Shown piece by piece: positions 7,115-16,126 of a DNA stretch of 64,000 bases; the first letter of the stretch is position 1, and each line of letters begins with the position of its first letter. A model generated the notes under the pieces. The model was not told where the DNA came from. It saw nothing but the letters and a program-made list of their open reading frames with translations, and did not search any database. Both the position numbers and the translations under genes were made by a program. Origin of the DNA: Pontibacter russatus (GTDB lineage Bacteria; Bacteroidota; Bacteroidia; Cytophagales; Hymenobacteraceae); assembly GCF_009931655.1 (NCBI RefSeq), contig NZ_CP047984.1:2368501-2432500 (forward strand), written 5' to 3'.

Positions 7115-8500
7115 ATGGAAATAAACCGCTATATAAGAACAGACCGCATTAAAGATGGATATGGCCCAATCCGTATAGCGGTGCATTACCACAACAAGCG
7201 GCTCCAGCTTTCAACAGGCGAAAAAGCTCTCTACCCTGATGGGTGGGATGAGGAAAAACAGCGGGTAAAAAGCCGCCAGCCTTTTGCCTCCGTTATCAAC
7301 CAGAAACTCGACAACATCGAGAAGACGCTGGTCTATATATACCAGGTGTCGGAAAAGAACCGCAATGCATTAGACAACGCCTCCTACAAAACCCTTTATG
7401 AGCAGCTGTTTGCCAGCATTACAGGAAGCGGCGTATCGAGCACTCAGGATGTGTTTACACATGCAATGCTGCAAGAGGCTTATGAGAAATACCTGAAGGC
7501 TACTTCACAGCCTGAGACAGTCCCGAAGCCGCCTCAGGGCTTCCTGGAGCTGATGGCACTCTGGATCGAGGAGGAAAAAGAACGTATTGTAGAGGCCAGT
7601 GGCCGTAAGATGTCTTCTAATACCATCAAAGGGCTAAACTCCACGCTAAAGCGATTTCAAGCATTTGAGGCGCAACGTGGTCAGCTGATCACCTTCGAAG
7701 GCATGAACAAGTATTTCTATTCAGAGTTCAGGGCGTATATGCTGGATGAACTGCAGCAAGGCATCAATAATTTCGGCAAGCACGTTCGCCGCCTGAAGCA
7801 GTTCCTCACCTGGACCGAAGATCATGATGAGGAACTGCCTGTAAACCCGAAGTACGTCAGGTTCTCGGCTCCATCTCGCTATACTGGCGTGGATTTCCTG
7901 TACCTCGAGGAGCTGCACGCTATCAAGGTCCTCGACTTCAAATCAAAGGAGCTGCGCACAAGGCTGTACTATACCTACTCGAATAAACTAAGTGAAGAGC
8001 TGGGCCAGGAGGCCTTTGAAAATTACCTGCACCAGGTAGAGCTGGCTAGGGATCTATTCCTGATGTGCTGCTATACCGCCCTTCGGATATCGGATGCTCA
8101 GAGCTTGACCTTCGCTGACATAAAAGGTGAGCTGATCGTTACCGGCAGCCAGAAAACGGGTAATGTCAGCTATATTCCTTTCTTCGACGATAATATCTTT
8201 AAGCCGGTAGCCCTGGTAAACAAGTATCGCAGCAGCAGCCCGCAGATCTTCCCGAAGTGCCCAAAGATTAATTACCACCTGAAAACCGTGCAGAAGCTGG
8301 CCAGCGTAGACCGAATTGTGCTGACTACTAAAATAGGTCGTAAAACATTTGCTACCCTGAAGGTATACCAGGGCGTTCCGCGTTCCATCGTCATGCAGGC
8401 CACAGGCCACAAGACGGAGACTTCGTTTAACCGCTATCTGGGCGTGAACGAGCAGGAGCTGGTGAATATATTCAAGCAGAAGTCTGCCCTGGCCTCATAG
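7115..8500 (+). CDS. int: Tyrosine-type site-specific recombinase (integrase)
   Basis: A 461-residue recombinase of the Bacteroidota phage/CTn integrase group that would cut and rejoin DNA at att sites. The N-terminal ~100 residues resemble the arm-binding AP2-like region (MEINRYIRTDRIKDGYGPIRI). A SAM-like core-binding domain lies at about 150-250, then the catalytic domain. Visible catalytic residues are R324 (ALRISDAQ), R409 (IGRKTFAT), H432 (GHKTE) and nucleophile Y441 (NRYLGV). The residue three before R409 is Lys where many members have His. The gene is intact. It follows an XRE regulator and precedes an AlbA_2 protein and att-like repeats at 10.2 kb, so it is probably the integrase of this element. 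Confidence 0.92.
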   Translation: MEINRYIRTDRIKDGYGPIRIAVHYHNKRLQLSTGEKALYPDGWDEEKQRVKSRQPFASVINQKLDNIEKTLVYIYQVSEKNRNALDNASYKTLYEQLFASITGSGVSSTQDVFTHAMLQEAYEKYLKATSQPETVPKPPQGFLELMALWIEEEKERIVEASGRKMSSNTIKGLNSTLKRFQAFEAQRGQLITFEGMNKYFYSEFRAYMLDELQQGINNFGKHVRRLKQFLTWTEDHDEELPVNPKYVRFSAPSRYTGVDFLYLEELHAIKVLDFKSKELRTRLYYTYSNKLSEELGQEAFENYLHQVELARDLFLMCCYTALRISDAQSLTFADIKGELIVTGSQKTGNVSYIPFFDDNIFKPVALVNKYRSSSPQIFPKCPKINYHLKTVQKLASVDRIVLTTKIGRKTFATLKVYQGVPRSIVMQATGHKTETSFNRYLGVNEQELVNIFKQKSALAS

Positions 8501-8576
8501 CTCTATATGTAGCAGATACTTCTTCATCTGCACTGATCAATTCATACATTTACTGCCTTAAACAGGATAATAGATA

Positions 8577-10088
8577 ATGTCAGGCCTGCCTATTAACATA
8601 AACGACTTAGTTAACGCTACTACTGTTGAGAGTGAACGAATCGAGTATAAGGAGTCGTGGAACCCGGAGGATATCATGCACTCCCTTTGCGCTTTCGCCA
8701 ATGACTTTCACAACCTGGGGGGCGGCTATATCATAGTAGGAGTTGCAGAGAGAGACGGCATGCCTGTTTTACCTCCTAAAGGGCTGCTACCAGAGCAAAT
8801 AGATACATGCCAGAAGAAACTGCTTGAACTCAGTAATAGAATTGTACCCTCCTATTTTCCTGTATCCTCGGTAGAGTTCTTCCAGGGAAAGCATATTTTA
8901 GTCCTGTGGGCAACTGGTGGCGACAATAGGCCCTATAAGTGCCCTAAGAATATTGTCGCTAATCCTGTTTATAACCACTATATCAGGAAGGGCTCTAGCT
9001 CTGTTAGGGCCACTCCTGATGAAGAGCGCCAATTGTATGAGCTTGCAAACCGTATTCCGTTCGATGACAGGATTAACCATTCGGCTTCCATAGAAGATTT
9101 AAAGCTCCCTCTAATCCTGTCTTATCTGAAAGAAGTTGGCAGTGAGCTTTACCATAGAGCAAGCAGTATCCCTTTTCCGGAACTGTGCCAGCAGCTGCAG
9201 CTTATAAAAGGCTCCCCGGAGTATCTCAGGCCTGTAAATGTCGGGCTCCTTTTGTTTAACAACCATCCAACTAATATATTCAGGGGTGCAAGAATTGATG
9301 TAGTTAGGTATATAGACCCTATAGGAGATGAGTTAGAGGAGCGGATTTTTGAAGGCCCTGTTCATGTTCAGCTTCGCAGCGCCCTACAGTTTATACAGAA
9401 CACTATTATCGCTGAGAGAGTAAGGAAAATACATAATCAGGCTGAAGCACAACGTTTCTACAATTATCCTTTCGCTGCTATTGAAGAGGCGCTGGCCAAT
9501 GCTGTCTTTCATCGAAGTTATGAACTTAATGACCCCATAGAGGTAAACATCAGGTTGGATAAAATTGAAATTCTCTCTTTCCCTGGGCCAGTACCGCCAG
9601 TAGGTAACGAGGATTTGAAGAAAGACAGAATTGTGGCCAGAAGCTACCGAAACAGAAGAATCGGAGACTTTCTTAAAGAATTGCGGCTAACTGAAGGAAG
9701 AGGAACAGGCATCCCTAAGATAAGAAGAACAATGAGCGTAAATGGCTCACCAAACCCCGTATTTGAAACAGATGAGGCAAGAAACTATTTTCTAGTCACG
9801 CTTCCTATACATGAAAGCTTCTCTCCTTTACCAGCTATACCTGACGTTGAACTGAGTGATACAGCAGCTATCACGAAACAGATCCTTAACCTCTGCAAGA
9901 CACCTCACAGTAGGTCTGAGATATTAAATTATATCGGCACTAACACAGGTGCAGCTAGCTACAGAAAGTATGTTTTACCTCTAATACAGTCAAACTCCTT
10001 GCGCCTAACCATTCCTGATAAACCTAGTAGTAAAAACCAGAAATACCAAACTACAGAAGAAGGTGAAGCGTTATTGCATCAGTTGTAG
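8577..10088 (+). CDS. AlbA_2 (Schlafen-like) / GHKL-type ATP-binding protein
   Basis: A 503-residue cytosolic protein. Residues about 15-140 match the AlbA_2 domain (ERIEYKESW, then ANDFHNLGGGYIIVGV and HYIRKGSSS), known from putative DNA/RNA-binding transcriptional regulators related to Schlafen AlbA. Residues about 300-390 match the HATPase_c_4-like region found in the same proteins (EEALANAVFHRSY, IEVNIRLDKIEI, GRGTGIPKIRR). The C-terminal ~90 residues look like a winged helix. It starts at ATG 76 bp after the integrase stop, ahead of tandem repeats and an att-like region. Such proteins are frequent on defence and mobile islands; whether this one regulates the element or acts in defence is open. 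Confidence 0.8.
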   Translation: MSGLPININDLVNATTVESERIEYKESWNPEDIMHSLCAFANDFHNLGGGYIIVGVAERDGMPVLPPKGLLPEQIDTCQKKLLELSNRIVPSYFPVSSVEFFQGKHILVLWATGGDNRPYKCPKNIVANPVYNHYIRKGSSSVRATPDEERQLYELANRIPFDDRINHSASIEDLKLPLILSYLKEVGSELYHRASSIPFPELCQQLQLIKGSPEYLRPVNVGLLLFNNHPTNIFRGARIDVVRYIDPIGDELEERIFEGPVHVQLRSALQFIQNTIIAERVRKIHNQAEAQRFYNYPFAAIEEALANAVFHRSYELNDPIEVNIRLDKIEILSFPGPVPPVGNEDLKKDRIVARSYRNRRIGDFLKELRLTEGRGTGIPKIRRTMSVNGSPNPVFETDEARNYFLVTLPIHESFSPLPAIPDVELSDTAAITKQILNLCKTPHSRSEILNYIGTNTGAASYRKYVLPLIQSNSLRLTIPDKPSSKNQKYQTTEEGEALLHQL

Positions 10089-10129
10089 GACACTAACATT
10101 CCTGGTTAGATAAAGAGATGCTATTGTAG

Positions 10130-10171
10130 CAAGGATATGTCAAGGATATGTCAAGGATATGTCAAGGATAT
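10130..10171. repeat. 11-bp tandem repeat, nearly four units
   Basis: The unit CAAGGATATGT is repeated head to tail: a 10-11 bp first unit, two full units, and a last unit truncated after CAAGGATAT. It lies 41 bp past the AlbA_2 gene stop and about 60 bp before an att-like repeat. Iteron-like recognition sites or simple slippage are both possible. Confidence 0.85.
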
Positions 10172-10188
10172 AAAGCATGTGCAATCAA

Positions 10189-10408
10189 TGTTGCTCCTAT
10201 AGCAGATGAGCAGCCGGAAAAGTGGGAGCAGATTTTGGGAGCAGTTTTCTCATAAAAGGACACCGTCAACCCAAAGCACCTGAAATGAAAAGTGCCCTAA
10301 TTGCATAATCAGCCCTGTTTTGCTATTATATGTTTGTATTTAGCGGACTTGGAATGGTTCCTTCGCGACCACCGGAAAGGCCCTCAGCATGCAGCTGAGG
10401 GCCTTTTT
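10189..10408 (+). repeat. Att-like dispersed repeat, copy 1
   Basis: About 215 bp that recur at 13711-13914 with clear but imperfect identity. The best-conserved block runs through ATGGTTCCTTCGCGACCACC into a GGCCCTCAGC hairpin. Copy 1 carries two direct GGGAGCAG octamers (10224-10231, 10237-10244), and just beyond it an inverted pair (10417-10424 and 10435-10442). Octamers in a cluster downstream of an integrase resemble arm-type integrase binding sites, so this may be an attachment region (inference). No gene is coded in it. Confidence 0.7.
10376..10408 (+). terminator. Rho-independent terminator within repeat copy 1
   Basis: A perfect 10-bp stem (10379-10388 with 10394-10403, five-base loop ATGCA) is followed by five T. 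An equivalent hairpin ends the second repeat copy. Confidence 0.8.
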
Positions 10409-10442
10409 CATTTCTTGGGAGCAGATCCGACAAACTGCTCCC

Positions 10443-11034
10443 ATGTTCAAGCCTTCTCAGATTAAGAATCTATAAGCTGGGGCAAATATTTTACTTCTAA
10501 ATCTAAATTGACAAAGCCCCTACTATTATGCAGTACCATGCTCTCAGCTTCCCATTTTTAGAAATGCTCTGCAGTAGAGAGAAAGGATGCGAGAAATTTC
10601 CACGTTATAAATGGCGAAAAAAAGGATCAGGCCCAGGATCATCGGTAGCTCATCATGGGAGGCACTGGTACCTGGGGCTTTCGCTCTTGCCGTCTTTTGG
10701 AGGAGTTGTTTCAGCCGAAGTAGAAGTATGAATTGTTTCTCCTTTTCTACTATACCTTATAAAAATTGGATATGATTTGGCATAAAGCATTGATCGATAC
10801 CATTTTCTAATCTTTATATATAACATACAGTATTTTTATTTCTATAATGGTAATAAGAGACGATTTCCCGCATTTGCACATAGGGCCAGGTCGTTAAAAG
10901 GGGTTTACCTTATCTTATATAGGATATTACTTCGTAAAGGGGAATACCTACGGTTGGAGCAAAAGGCATTTGCTGGCAGGACGCTCTGGGAAAGCTATGA
11001 AAGGGATATAGGCTAAATTTGAAAATTTAAAGCG
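10443..11034. other. Gene-free stretch upstream of the alcohol dehydrogenase
   Basis: About 590 bp with no convincing gene. A 67-codon frame at 10528-10731 has no family signature, starts without a recognisable signal and looks random. The last 250 bp are AT-rich and may hold the dehydrogenase promoter, but no clear TAnnTTTG box was fixed. Confidence 0.5.
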
Positions 11035-12039
11035 ATGAATATTCCGCTTGAAATGAACGCAATGGTACTGGAGAGGCAGGGGCAGCCGCTTGTTTATAAA
11101 ACCCTTCCCGTGCCAACGCCTTCCGCGCAGCAGGTGCTTGTGAAGGTAAATTCCTGCGGCGTGTGCCGGACCGATTTGCATGTGCTGGACGGAGAACTCC
11201 CCAAACCAAAGTTGCCCCTTATTATGGGGCACGAGATCGTAGGGACTGTGGTAAGCACAGGGACAGAGGTGAAACTTGTGCAGGTAGGCGATGCAGTCGG
11301 TATTCCCTGGCTGGGTTATACATGCGGGCGGTGCCGGTACTGCCTGCGCCAGAAAGAGAACCTGTGTGAGAACGCCCTCTTTACCGGCTATACCCTCGAC
11401 GGTGGATATGCAGAGTTTACGCTGGCGGATGAACGCTACTGCTTCCCACTTCCTTCCTCAGCCGGCCCCGCCACTGCCCCATTGCTCTGCGCTGGCCTTA
11501 TCGGTTACCGCTCCTATACGATGGCGGGGGAAGCCATCAAGAGCCTCGGCATCTACGGTTTCGGAGCGGCGGCCCATATTGTGATCCAAGTGGCCATATA
11601 CCAGGGCATAGAAGTCTATGCCTTCACTCGGGAAGGCGACAAGGCTGCGCAGCAGTTCGCCCTGCGTCTTGGAGCAGTGTGGGCCGGAGACTCCGAACAG
11701 GCGCCACCCCGCAAACTGGATGCCGCCATCATTTTTGCGCCGGCTGGCCAGCTGGTGCCTAAGGCTTTAGCCGCTGTAGACAAAGGCGGCACAGTGGTTT
11801 GCGGAGGGATCCATATGAGTGATATTCCCTCTTTCCCCTACCATATCCTGTGGGGGGAAAGGGTGCTCCGCTCCGTGGCCAACCTCACCCGGCAAGATGG
11901 GGTGGAATTTCTGAAGCTTGCACCCCGGATTCCTGTTAAAACGCAGATTCAGCCCTTCAATCTGTCGCAGGCCAACGAGGCCCTGGAGGCCCTGCGGCAG
12001 GGCAGGCTAACTGGTGCGGCAGTGCTGGTGATAAGTTAG
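11035..12039 (+). CDS. Zinc-dependent alcohol dehydrogenase family protein
   Basis: A 334-residue MDR-superfamily oxidoreductase, expected to oxidise an alcohol or reduce an aldehyde with NAD(P). Catalytic zinc ligands are C44 (CGVCRTD) and H66-E67 (GHEIVG). The structural zinc lobe has C97, C100, C103 and C111. A Rossmann segment follows (LGIYGFGAAAHIVIQ, near 165-180). The start at 11035 is the first ATG; an internal ATG seven codons on is also possible. It is alone on its strand between two att-like repeats, beside hsp20, so it may be stress cargo of the island. The substrate cannot be read from sequence. Confidence 0.9.
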   Translation: MNIPLEMNAMVLERQGQPLVYKTLPVPTPSAQQVLVKVNSCGVCRTDLHVLDGELPKPKLPLIMGHEIVGTVVSTGTEVKLVQVGDAVGIPWLGYTCGRCRYCLRQKENLCENALFTGYTLDGGYAEFTLADERYCFPLPSSAGPATAPLLCAGLIGYRSYTMAGEAIKSLGIYGFGAAAHIVIQVAIYQGIEVYAFTREGDKAAQQFALRLGAVWAGDSEQAPPRKLDAAIIFAPAGQLVPKALAAVDKGGTVVCGGIHMSDIPSFPYHILWGERVLRSVANLTRQDGVEFLKLAPRIPVKTQIQPFNLSQANEALEALRQGRLTGAAVLVIS

Positions 12040-12374
12040 ACCGCTTTTTTCCTGTAGCCGCTTCCCTTAGCCCAGAGACTAAATTAGGTTCCAAGGGTAG
12101 GTGTTCTAATAAAATACTCTCACATCCGCGTACCTTAAATCCTACATCACTTGAAAGAGAACGCTTGCTCCGGCCCTTTATAAGTGACCGGTCTCATAGA
12201 AATAAAGGGCTTATGCTGATTGTTGTCACTTTCCTTATTTTAGAACCTTTCCGGTTTAACCAATATAATTCAGATTCGTTTAATCTAAAATATAATGGGT
12301 AATGTTATAAACATAGCTATTATTGTTTATAGAAATTATTAGTAATTGATGTTAAACCTTAATTAGTAAAAGCC
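12040..12374. other. Intergenic region upstream of hsp20
   Basis: 335 bp, AT-rich in its second half, no ORF of note. It probably carries the hsp20 promoter. No CIRCE-type inverted repeat is seen. Confidence 0.5.
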
Positions 12375-12842
12375 ATGGCAAACTTGATGAAAAGAAACGG
12401 AGGAGTCTCAGCGCCGACACGATCCGTGTTCTCAGACTTTTTTACCGACATTGATCGTATGTTCGACAACGATTTCTTCCTGATGCCCATGAACCTGAAA
12501 AGGCAGATGGAGGGTAAAGTGCCGTCTGTTAACATCCGCGACAAGGAGAAGGAGTACCTCATAGAGGTGGCGGCGCCCGGCATGAAGAAGGAGGATTTTA
12601 ACATCGACATGGAAGAGGGCATGCTCACCATCAGCAGCCAGAAGGAGGAAGATAAAACAGAGGAGAGGGAGAACTACAAGAGACGAGAGTATAACTACAG
12701 CTCTTTCAGCCGCTCTTTCAACCTGCCTGAGAACGTGAAGTCCGAGGAGATCAAAGCCCACTACGAAGACGGTATCTTAAGCTTAACAATACCAAAGAAG
12801 CAGGAGCAGGAAAAACCAAAACAGAAGATAAAAATTCAATAA
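12375..12842 (+). CDS. Small heat shock protein, Hsp20/alpha-crystallin family
   Basis: A 155-residue ATP-independent holdase chaperone that binds unfolding proteins in the cytosol. The N-terminal ~45 residues are the variable, Phe/Met-rich arm (FSDFFTDIDRMFDND). The alpha-crystallin domain spans about 48-145, with VNIRDKEKEYLIEVAAPGMKKEDF and the typical closing motif YEDGILSLTIPKK; a short basic tail follows. Length and order are standard. A strong terminator follows at once, so it is monocistronic. It sits between the two att-like repeats with the alcohol dehydrogenase. Confidence 0.95.
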   Translation: MANLMKRNGGVSAPTRSVFSDFFTDIDRMFDNDFFLMPMNLKRQMEGKVPSVNIRDKEKEYLIEVAAPGMKKEDFNIDMEEGMLTISSQKEEDKTEERENYKRREYNYSSFSRSFNLPENVKSEEIKAHYEDGILSLTIPKKQEQEKPKQKIKIQ

Positions 12843-12843
12843 G

Positions 12844-12881
12844 AAAAAACCCCGCGCCATATTAGTGGCGCGGGGTTTTTT
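12844..12881 (+). terminator. Strong Rho-independent terminator after hsp20
   Basis: A perfect 15-bp inverted repeat (AAAAAACCCCGCGCC, 8-base loop, then its complement ending in six T). The A/T symmetry would also serve the opposite strand. Confidence 0.92.
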
Positions 12882-13057
12882 CTTATTGAAGGAAGCAGAT
12901 TGCGCTTTATAGATAAAGCTAACTTATATATGCCTCTATTAAGAAAACTAACTCATAGTATGCTTGAGCAGGTGCTGCTGATCTAAAGTCTCCTTCTAAA
13001 AGCATATAGGAGGCAGAGCCTTCCCATTATAAAAGATGGTGTGCTATACATATGCCG

Positions 13058-13474
13058 CTATAGGTACCTTTCGGTAAACTTATACAGATCTTTCCTGTAC
13101 TGCTTGAAGTCGTAGTTGAAAGCCTGAATTTGGTCTTCGTATTTTTTGTGTACTCCCCGATATAGCTGCTCATTGAAAGGGGCTCTGTTCTGTAACAGGC
13201 TTTCCAGGTACCTTTCATGCTCCCGGATATCATGTTCAAACTGATCTAATAATTCACCTTTAAAGTACAGAATCAGGTTCTGGAAATGGTCTACACCTTT
13301 CTTATCCTCCACAGAGGTTATTCTCCCCGCCACTCTTTCAAGCAGCCGCTGATAAAAGGCCAGTTCGATTCTCCAGAAGTTTATCTCAAAAAGCCAGGAT
13401 CTGCTTTCCCTGTGTAAATTCGCGAGGCTTACCTCAAGCAGATAATTTGTGTTTGCCGGACTGAGACTTTTCAT
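13058..13474 (-). CDS. Hypothetical all-helical protein
   Basis: A 138-residue cytosolic protein with a clear ATG start, rich in Glu, Leu, Phe and Tyr, predicted to be almost entirely helical (four or more long amphipathic helices, for example LLEVSLANLHRESRSWLFE and YFKGELLDQFEHDIREHERY). The pattern resembles small helical-bundle proteins seen near stress genes in Bacteroidota, but I cannot name a family. It converges on hsp20 and is separated from it by the terminator, inside the segment bounded by the att-like repeats. Confidence 0.65.
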   Translation of the reverse strand: MKSLSPANTNYLLEVSLANLHRESRSWLFEINFWRIELAFYQRLLERVAGRITSVEDKKGVDHFQNLILYFKGELLDQFEHDIREHERYLESLLQNRAPFNEQLYRGVHKKYEDQIQAFNYDFKQYRKDLYKFTERYL

Positions 13475-13710
13475 CTTTTCGCAATTTTAGGTTGTAAAAA
13501 AAGCCAAACAGGATGTTGTAAAGCAAACTATATATACTTTGACATGGGAGTCTCCGACAACTTTCGGGCGAGCGGCAGAAGTCAGTTGTGCAAGGACAGG
13601 GCTATTGTTATATATACGAGGAAAAGACCGTTTGATAATTGGAATTTTCGCCTTCTAACGCCTTAGATATTGCTTGTTGGGTGTAAGAATCAGAAAGGAC
13701 CTGTTATCCA

Positions 13711-13914
13711 TGTTACTCCAAGGCAGATCAGCAGCCGAACAGTGGGAGCAGTTCTTTCATAAAAGGACACCGCCAACCCAAAGCTCCTGAAACGGAAAAT
13801 GGCCTAATTATATAATTAGAGCTGTTTTGGTGTTGTATGTTTGTATTTAGCAGTCTCAGAATGGTTCCTTCGCGACCACCGAAAAGGCCCTCAGCAGCAC
13901 GCTGAGGGCCTTTT
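13711..13914 (+). repeat. Att-like dispersed repeat, copy 2
   Basis: The second copy of the ~200-bp repeat at 10189-10408. It has only one GGGAGCAG octamer (13744-13751), because a 13-bp stretch carrying the other is missing. It ends with its own hairpin at 13886-13910. The rest of the surrounding gap (13475-13710 and 13915-14163) shows no gene. Confidence 0.7.
13882..13914 (+). terminator. Rho-independent terminator within repeat copy 2
   Basis: A 10-bp perfect stem (13886-13895 with 13901-13910), five-base loop, then four T. The stem sequence is the same as in copy 1 but the loop differs. Confidence 0.75.
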
Positions 13915-14163
13915 ACTTTTATAGGAACATATTACGAACAAATGGCTTTAGAAACCTCTACAACTTTTGCAGTATGTTCAACAAATTGGAAATACCCTTG
14001 AAGTTCATTCTTTTTTAAATACTTGATACACACTTAGATCCTTATTATAGCAGGAATATAAAATCAATATCTTTCAAACATAAACTATTTATTTTGTAGT
14101 ATAACTTTAATAACATATATTGACCACTATTTAAAAGTCGTAACATTCAATACTACTAATTCA

Positions 14164-14601
14164 ATGAGCTTAACGTTTAAGTATCAAAACCAATTTGATA
14201 GTTACGGCTTAACTACTTGTCCCCCGCAAGAATGCACAGAAACAGAAAGGTCGGCTTATCGATGGTGTTATAAGCCATTGAATGATGAAAGGAATTTCAT
14301 GCCTCAGGCTATAAAAATGGAGAAGAAGATTATTCCTCCTCGCCGTAACACAAAGCCAGCGAAGATGTGTGAAGACTTTGCAATTTCTCTTTTCGATACG
14401 GCAGCCAAAGCAAAAATAGTGTTCAAAGAATTACCTTCCAATATCAAAGCGCTACTTGGGTATACACATTTATCTAAAACAGACCTTGCCAAAGATGATG
14501 GTGTAATGAGTGATATAGATGAAAAAGGACACTTCAATTTTCATGAGTACGCTAATTCAGCATTTCTAAAAAGATGCAGAATCATTGATGATCTCGCTTA
14601 A
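14164..14601 (+). CDS. Unknown protein, first gene of an AT-rich two-gene module
   Basis: A 145-residue cytosolic protein not assigned to any family I know. The first ~45 residues are polar with several Cys, Tyr and Trp (TTCPPQECTE, YRWCYKPLND). A basic Pro-Arg stretch follows (KKIIPPRRNTKPAKM), then helices with DFAISLFDTAAKAKIVF and an acidic tail region. The stop is separated by only 2 bp from the next ATG, so the two are surely co-translated. Base composition is much more AT-rich than the core genes, pointing to transfer. A small partner or antitoxin-like component of the second gene is possible, but nothing in it proves this. Confidence 0.6.
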   Translation: MSLTFKYQNQFDSYGLTTCPPQECTETERSAYRWCYKPLNDERNFMPQAIKMEKKIIPPRRNTKPAKMCEDFAISLFDTAAKAKIVFKELPSNIKALLGYTHLSKTDLAKDDGVMSDIDEKGHFNFHEYANSAFLKRCRIIDDLA

Positions 14602-14603
14602 TA

Positions 14604-16019
14604 ATGGAAAACGTACAAGGATATAAACTTAGCGGCTTCCCCTTCGAGAATCTCGTAAAGGTTAAAGACCTGCTTTATTATGATGGGCCTTTGCTATCTC
14701 ATTTCATAGATGAAGTAGAAGAAACTCATTACTTCTACTTATGGGTTGATTATAATGAAGAATTTAACAGGTGGCTTATTTTTAGAGTAGATGAGTATGA
14801 TCTAGTTGAATACCTTGTAGGGATAGAACCTCTACAAGGATTGATCTGGAAAAATAAAAATGAGTTTTTATATATAGTAGATATAGATGCCGATGTAAAC
14901 TATTATAATCCAACTATAGTAAGAGCGTCAGATCTGCCCAATTCTTATATCCCGGATGAATTCTCCTACTTCAACTCACCAATACCTGAAATTTATGAAT
15001 CACTGTTAGCTACTTTAAAAGCGAAGAGAAATCTGAATACAGAGTATGTTGATGCGCTAAGAAACAATGCTGTATTTTTGAAGATTACTCCAAAGTCGAA
15101 GAAACACAGCACCGTAGTTAGCACTTATGATGCGAGTGATTTTCTGAGAGATATATCAAATTCTTATTTAGGATTTGCTGAGGCTAAATTTGCCAAAGAT
15201 TTCTTTAAAGTTTATGAAAGCTTTGACAAATTTGAAAGTGCTAAGAAACAAGTTCTTTCTCAAGTTGAACCTAAACTTGTACAAGTAGGTATCTCAAGCT
15301 TTGCTATTGGTGTTGCTTCTGACTTCCTATCCGATAATAGCAATAAAAGTGAGTTCTTATGGAAGAAATCTATTGCAAATGAGTACAAAGAACAAATCAT
15401 CAATATCGACTATTCTTCCGATGTAGAACTTGAAAATATAAAAGATAAGTTTACTGATAAAGAACGACAGTTAATCTTTAAACCGCTGATTAGGATTTTT
15501 AAAAATAAGAGGTTCGACTTATCAATTACCGATTATCATTTTTCAGATAAGAGAAAAATAAAAGTAATGCCTACGAAGGCTGAAACTATTTTACTTGCAC
15601 AAAAACAAATTACAGAAAAGGAACGTCAGGAAGCTGCATTTGAGTTAGTAACTATAATTGTAGAGAAGCCTATAAATGAGTCCGCTGAAAAACTAAGTAA
15701 GAAGTCTCTTCAAGAGGGCTTCCTTTTTTCCCAGCCTACTAAAGGTTTTGAGTATATATTTGAGTCGATTGACTATAAAGATGATATAATATATCTCAAA
15801 AAGCCCTTACGAGTAAGAGTAACGTATGAAAATAAAGTCTACACCATCAGCATACCTGAACTGGATATTAGGCTAACTACTTCTCAAAAAGAAGAACTTC
15901 TTCCTCTAATGAAAAAAGAGTTGTACCAACGTATCTCATATTTGTTAATTACTAATACCCCCCTATCAGAATTAGAAATTAATCAAAGTCAATTCATTCA
16001 AGATTATTTAAACTTATAA
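14604..16019 (+). CDS. DUF6575-like protein, main gene of the two-gene module
   Basis: A 471-residue cytosolic protein. Its N-terminal ~110 residues (GFPFENLVKVKDLLYYDGPL, then FYLWVDYNEEFNRWLIFRV) resemble what I recall as the DUF6575 domain; this match is from memory. The middle (about 180-300) is helical, Lys/Glu-rich, and the C-terminal part (about 300-470) is mixed alpha/beta with PLRVRVTYENKVYTISIPELDI. No signal peptide, membrane segment, nuclease or nucleotide-binding motif is evident. It is AT-rich, paired with the 145-codon gene, and ends before a hairpin. Position between an integrated element and a broken antitoxin locus suggests a defence or addiction module; this is inference. 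Confidence 0.62.
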   Translation: MENVQGYKLSGFPFENLVKVKDLLYYDGPLLSHFIDEVEETHYFYLWVDYNEEFNRWLIFRVDEYDLVEYLVGIEPLQGLIWKNKNEFLYIVDIDADVNYYNPTIVRASDLPNSYIPDEFSYFNSPIPEIYESLLATLKAKRNLNTEYVDALRNNAVFLKITPKSKKHSTVVSTYDASDFLRDISNSYLGFAEAKFAKDFFKVYESFDKFESAKKQVLSQVEPKLVQVGISSFAIGVASDFLSDNSNKSEFLWKKSIANEYKEQIINIDYSSDVELENIKDKFTDKERQLIFKPLIRIFKNKRFDLSITDYHFSDKRKIKVMPTKAETILLAQKQITEKERQEAAFELVTIIVEKPINESAEKLSKKSLQEGFLFSQPTKGFEYIFESIDYKDDIIYLKKPLRVRVTYENKVYTISIPELDIRLTTSQKEELLPLMKKELYQRISYLLITNTPLSELEINQSQFIQDYLNL

Positions 16020-16126
16020 GCTGATAAATATTTAATATTACTCCACTTATAGTTTAGATTTGACTACAGCATATTAATGCTTTATGATACATTTAGAAGA
16101 GAACTCTAATTGTGTAAAAATATTCT

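Noticed and set aside
8510..8532. Small hairpin after the integrase as a terminator
   Set aside because: A 6-bp stem without a T-run; too weak to support, and the next gene is close.
10130..10171. CRISPR-like array
   Set aside because: Units are 11 bp with no spacers and there are no cas genes.
10360..10375. tRNA 3' end within the repeat (TTCGCGACCACC)
   Set aside because: It looks like a T-arm/acceptor remnant, but no complementary 5' half or anticodon arm could be built upstream, so no tRNA is called.
10528..10731. 67-codon frame in the gap before the alcohol dehydrogenase
   Set aside because: No family, no start signal and mixed composition; treated as chance.
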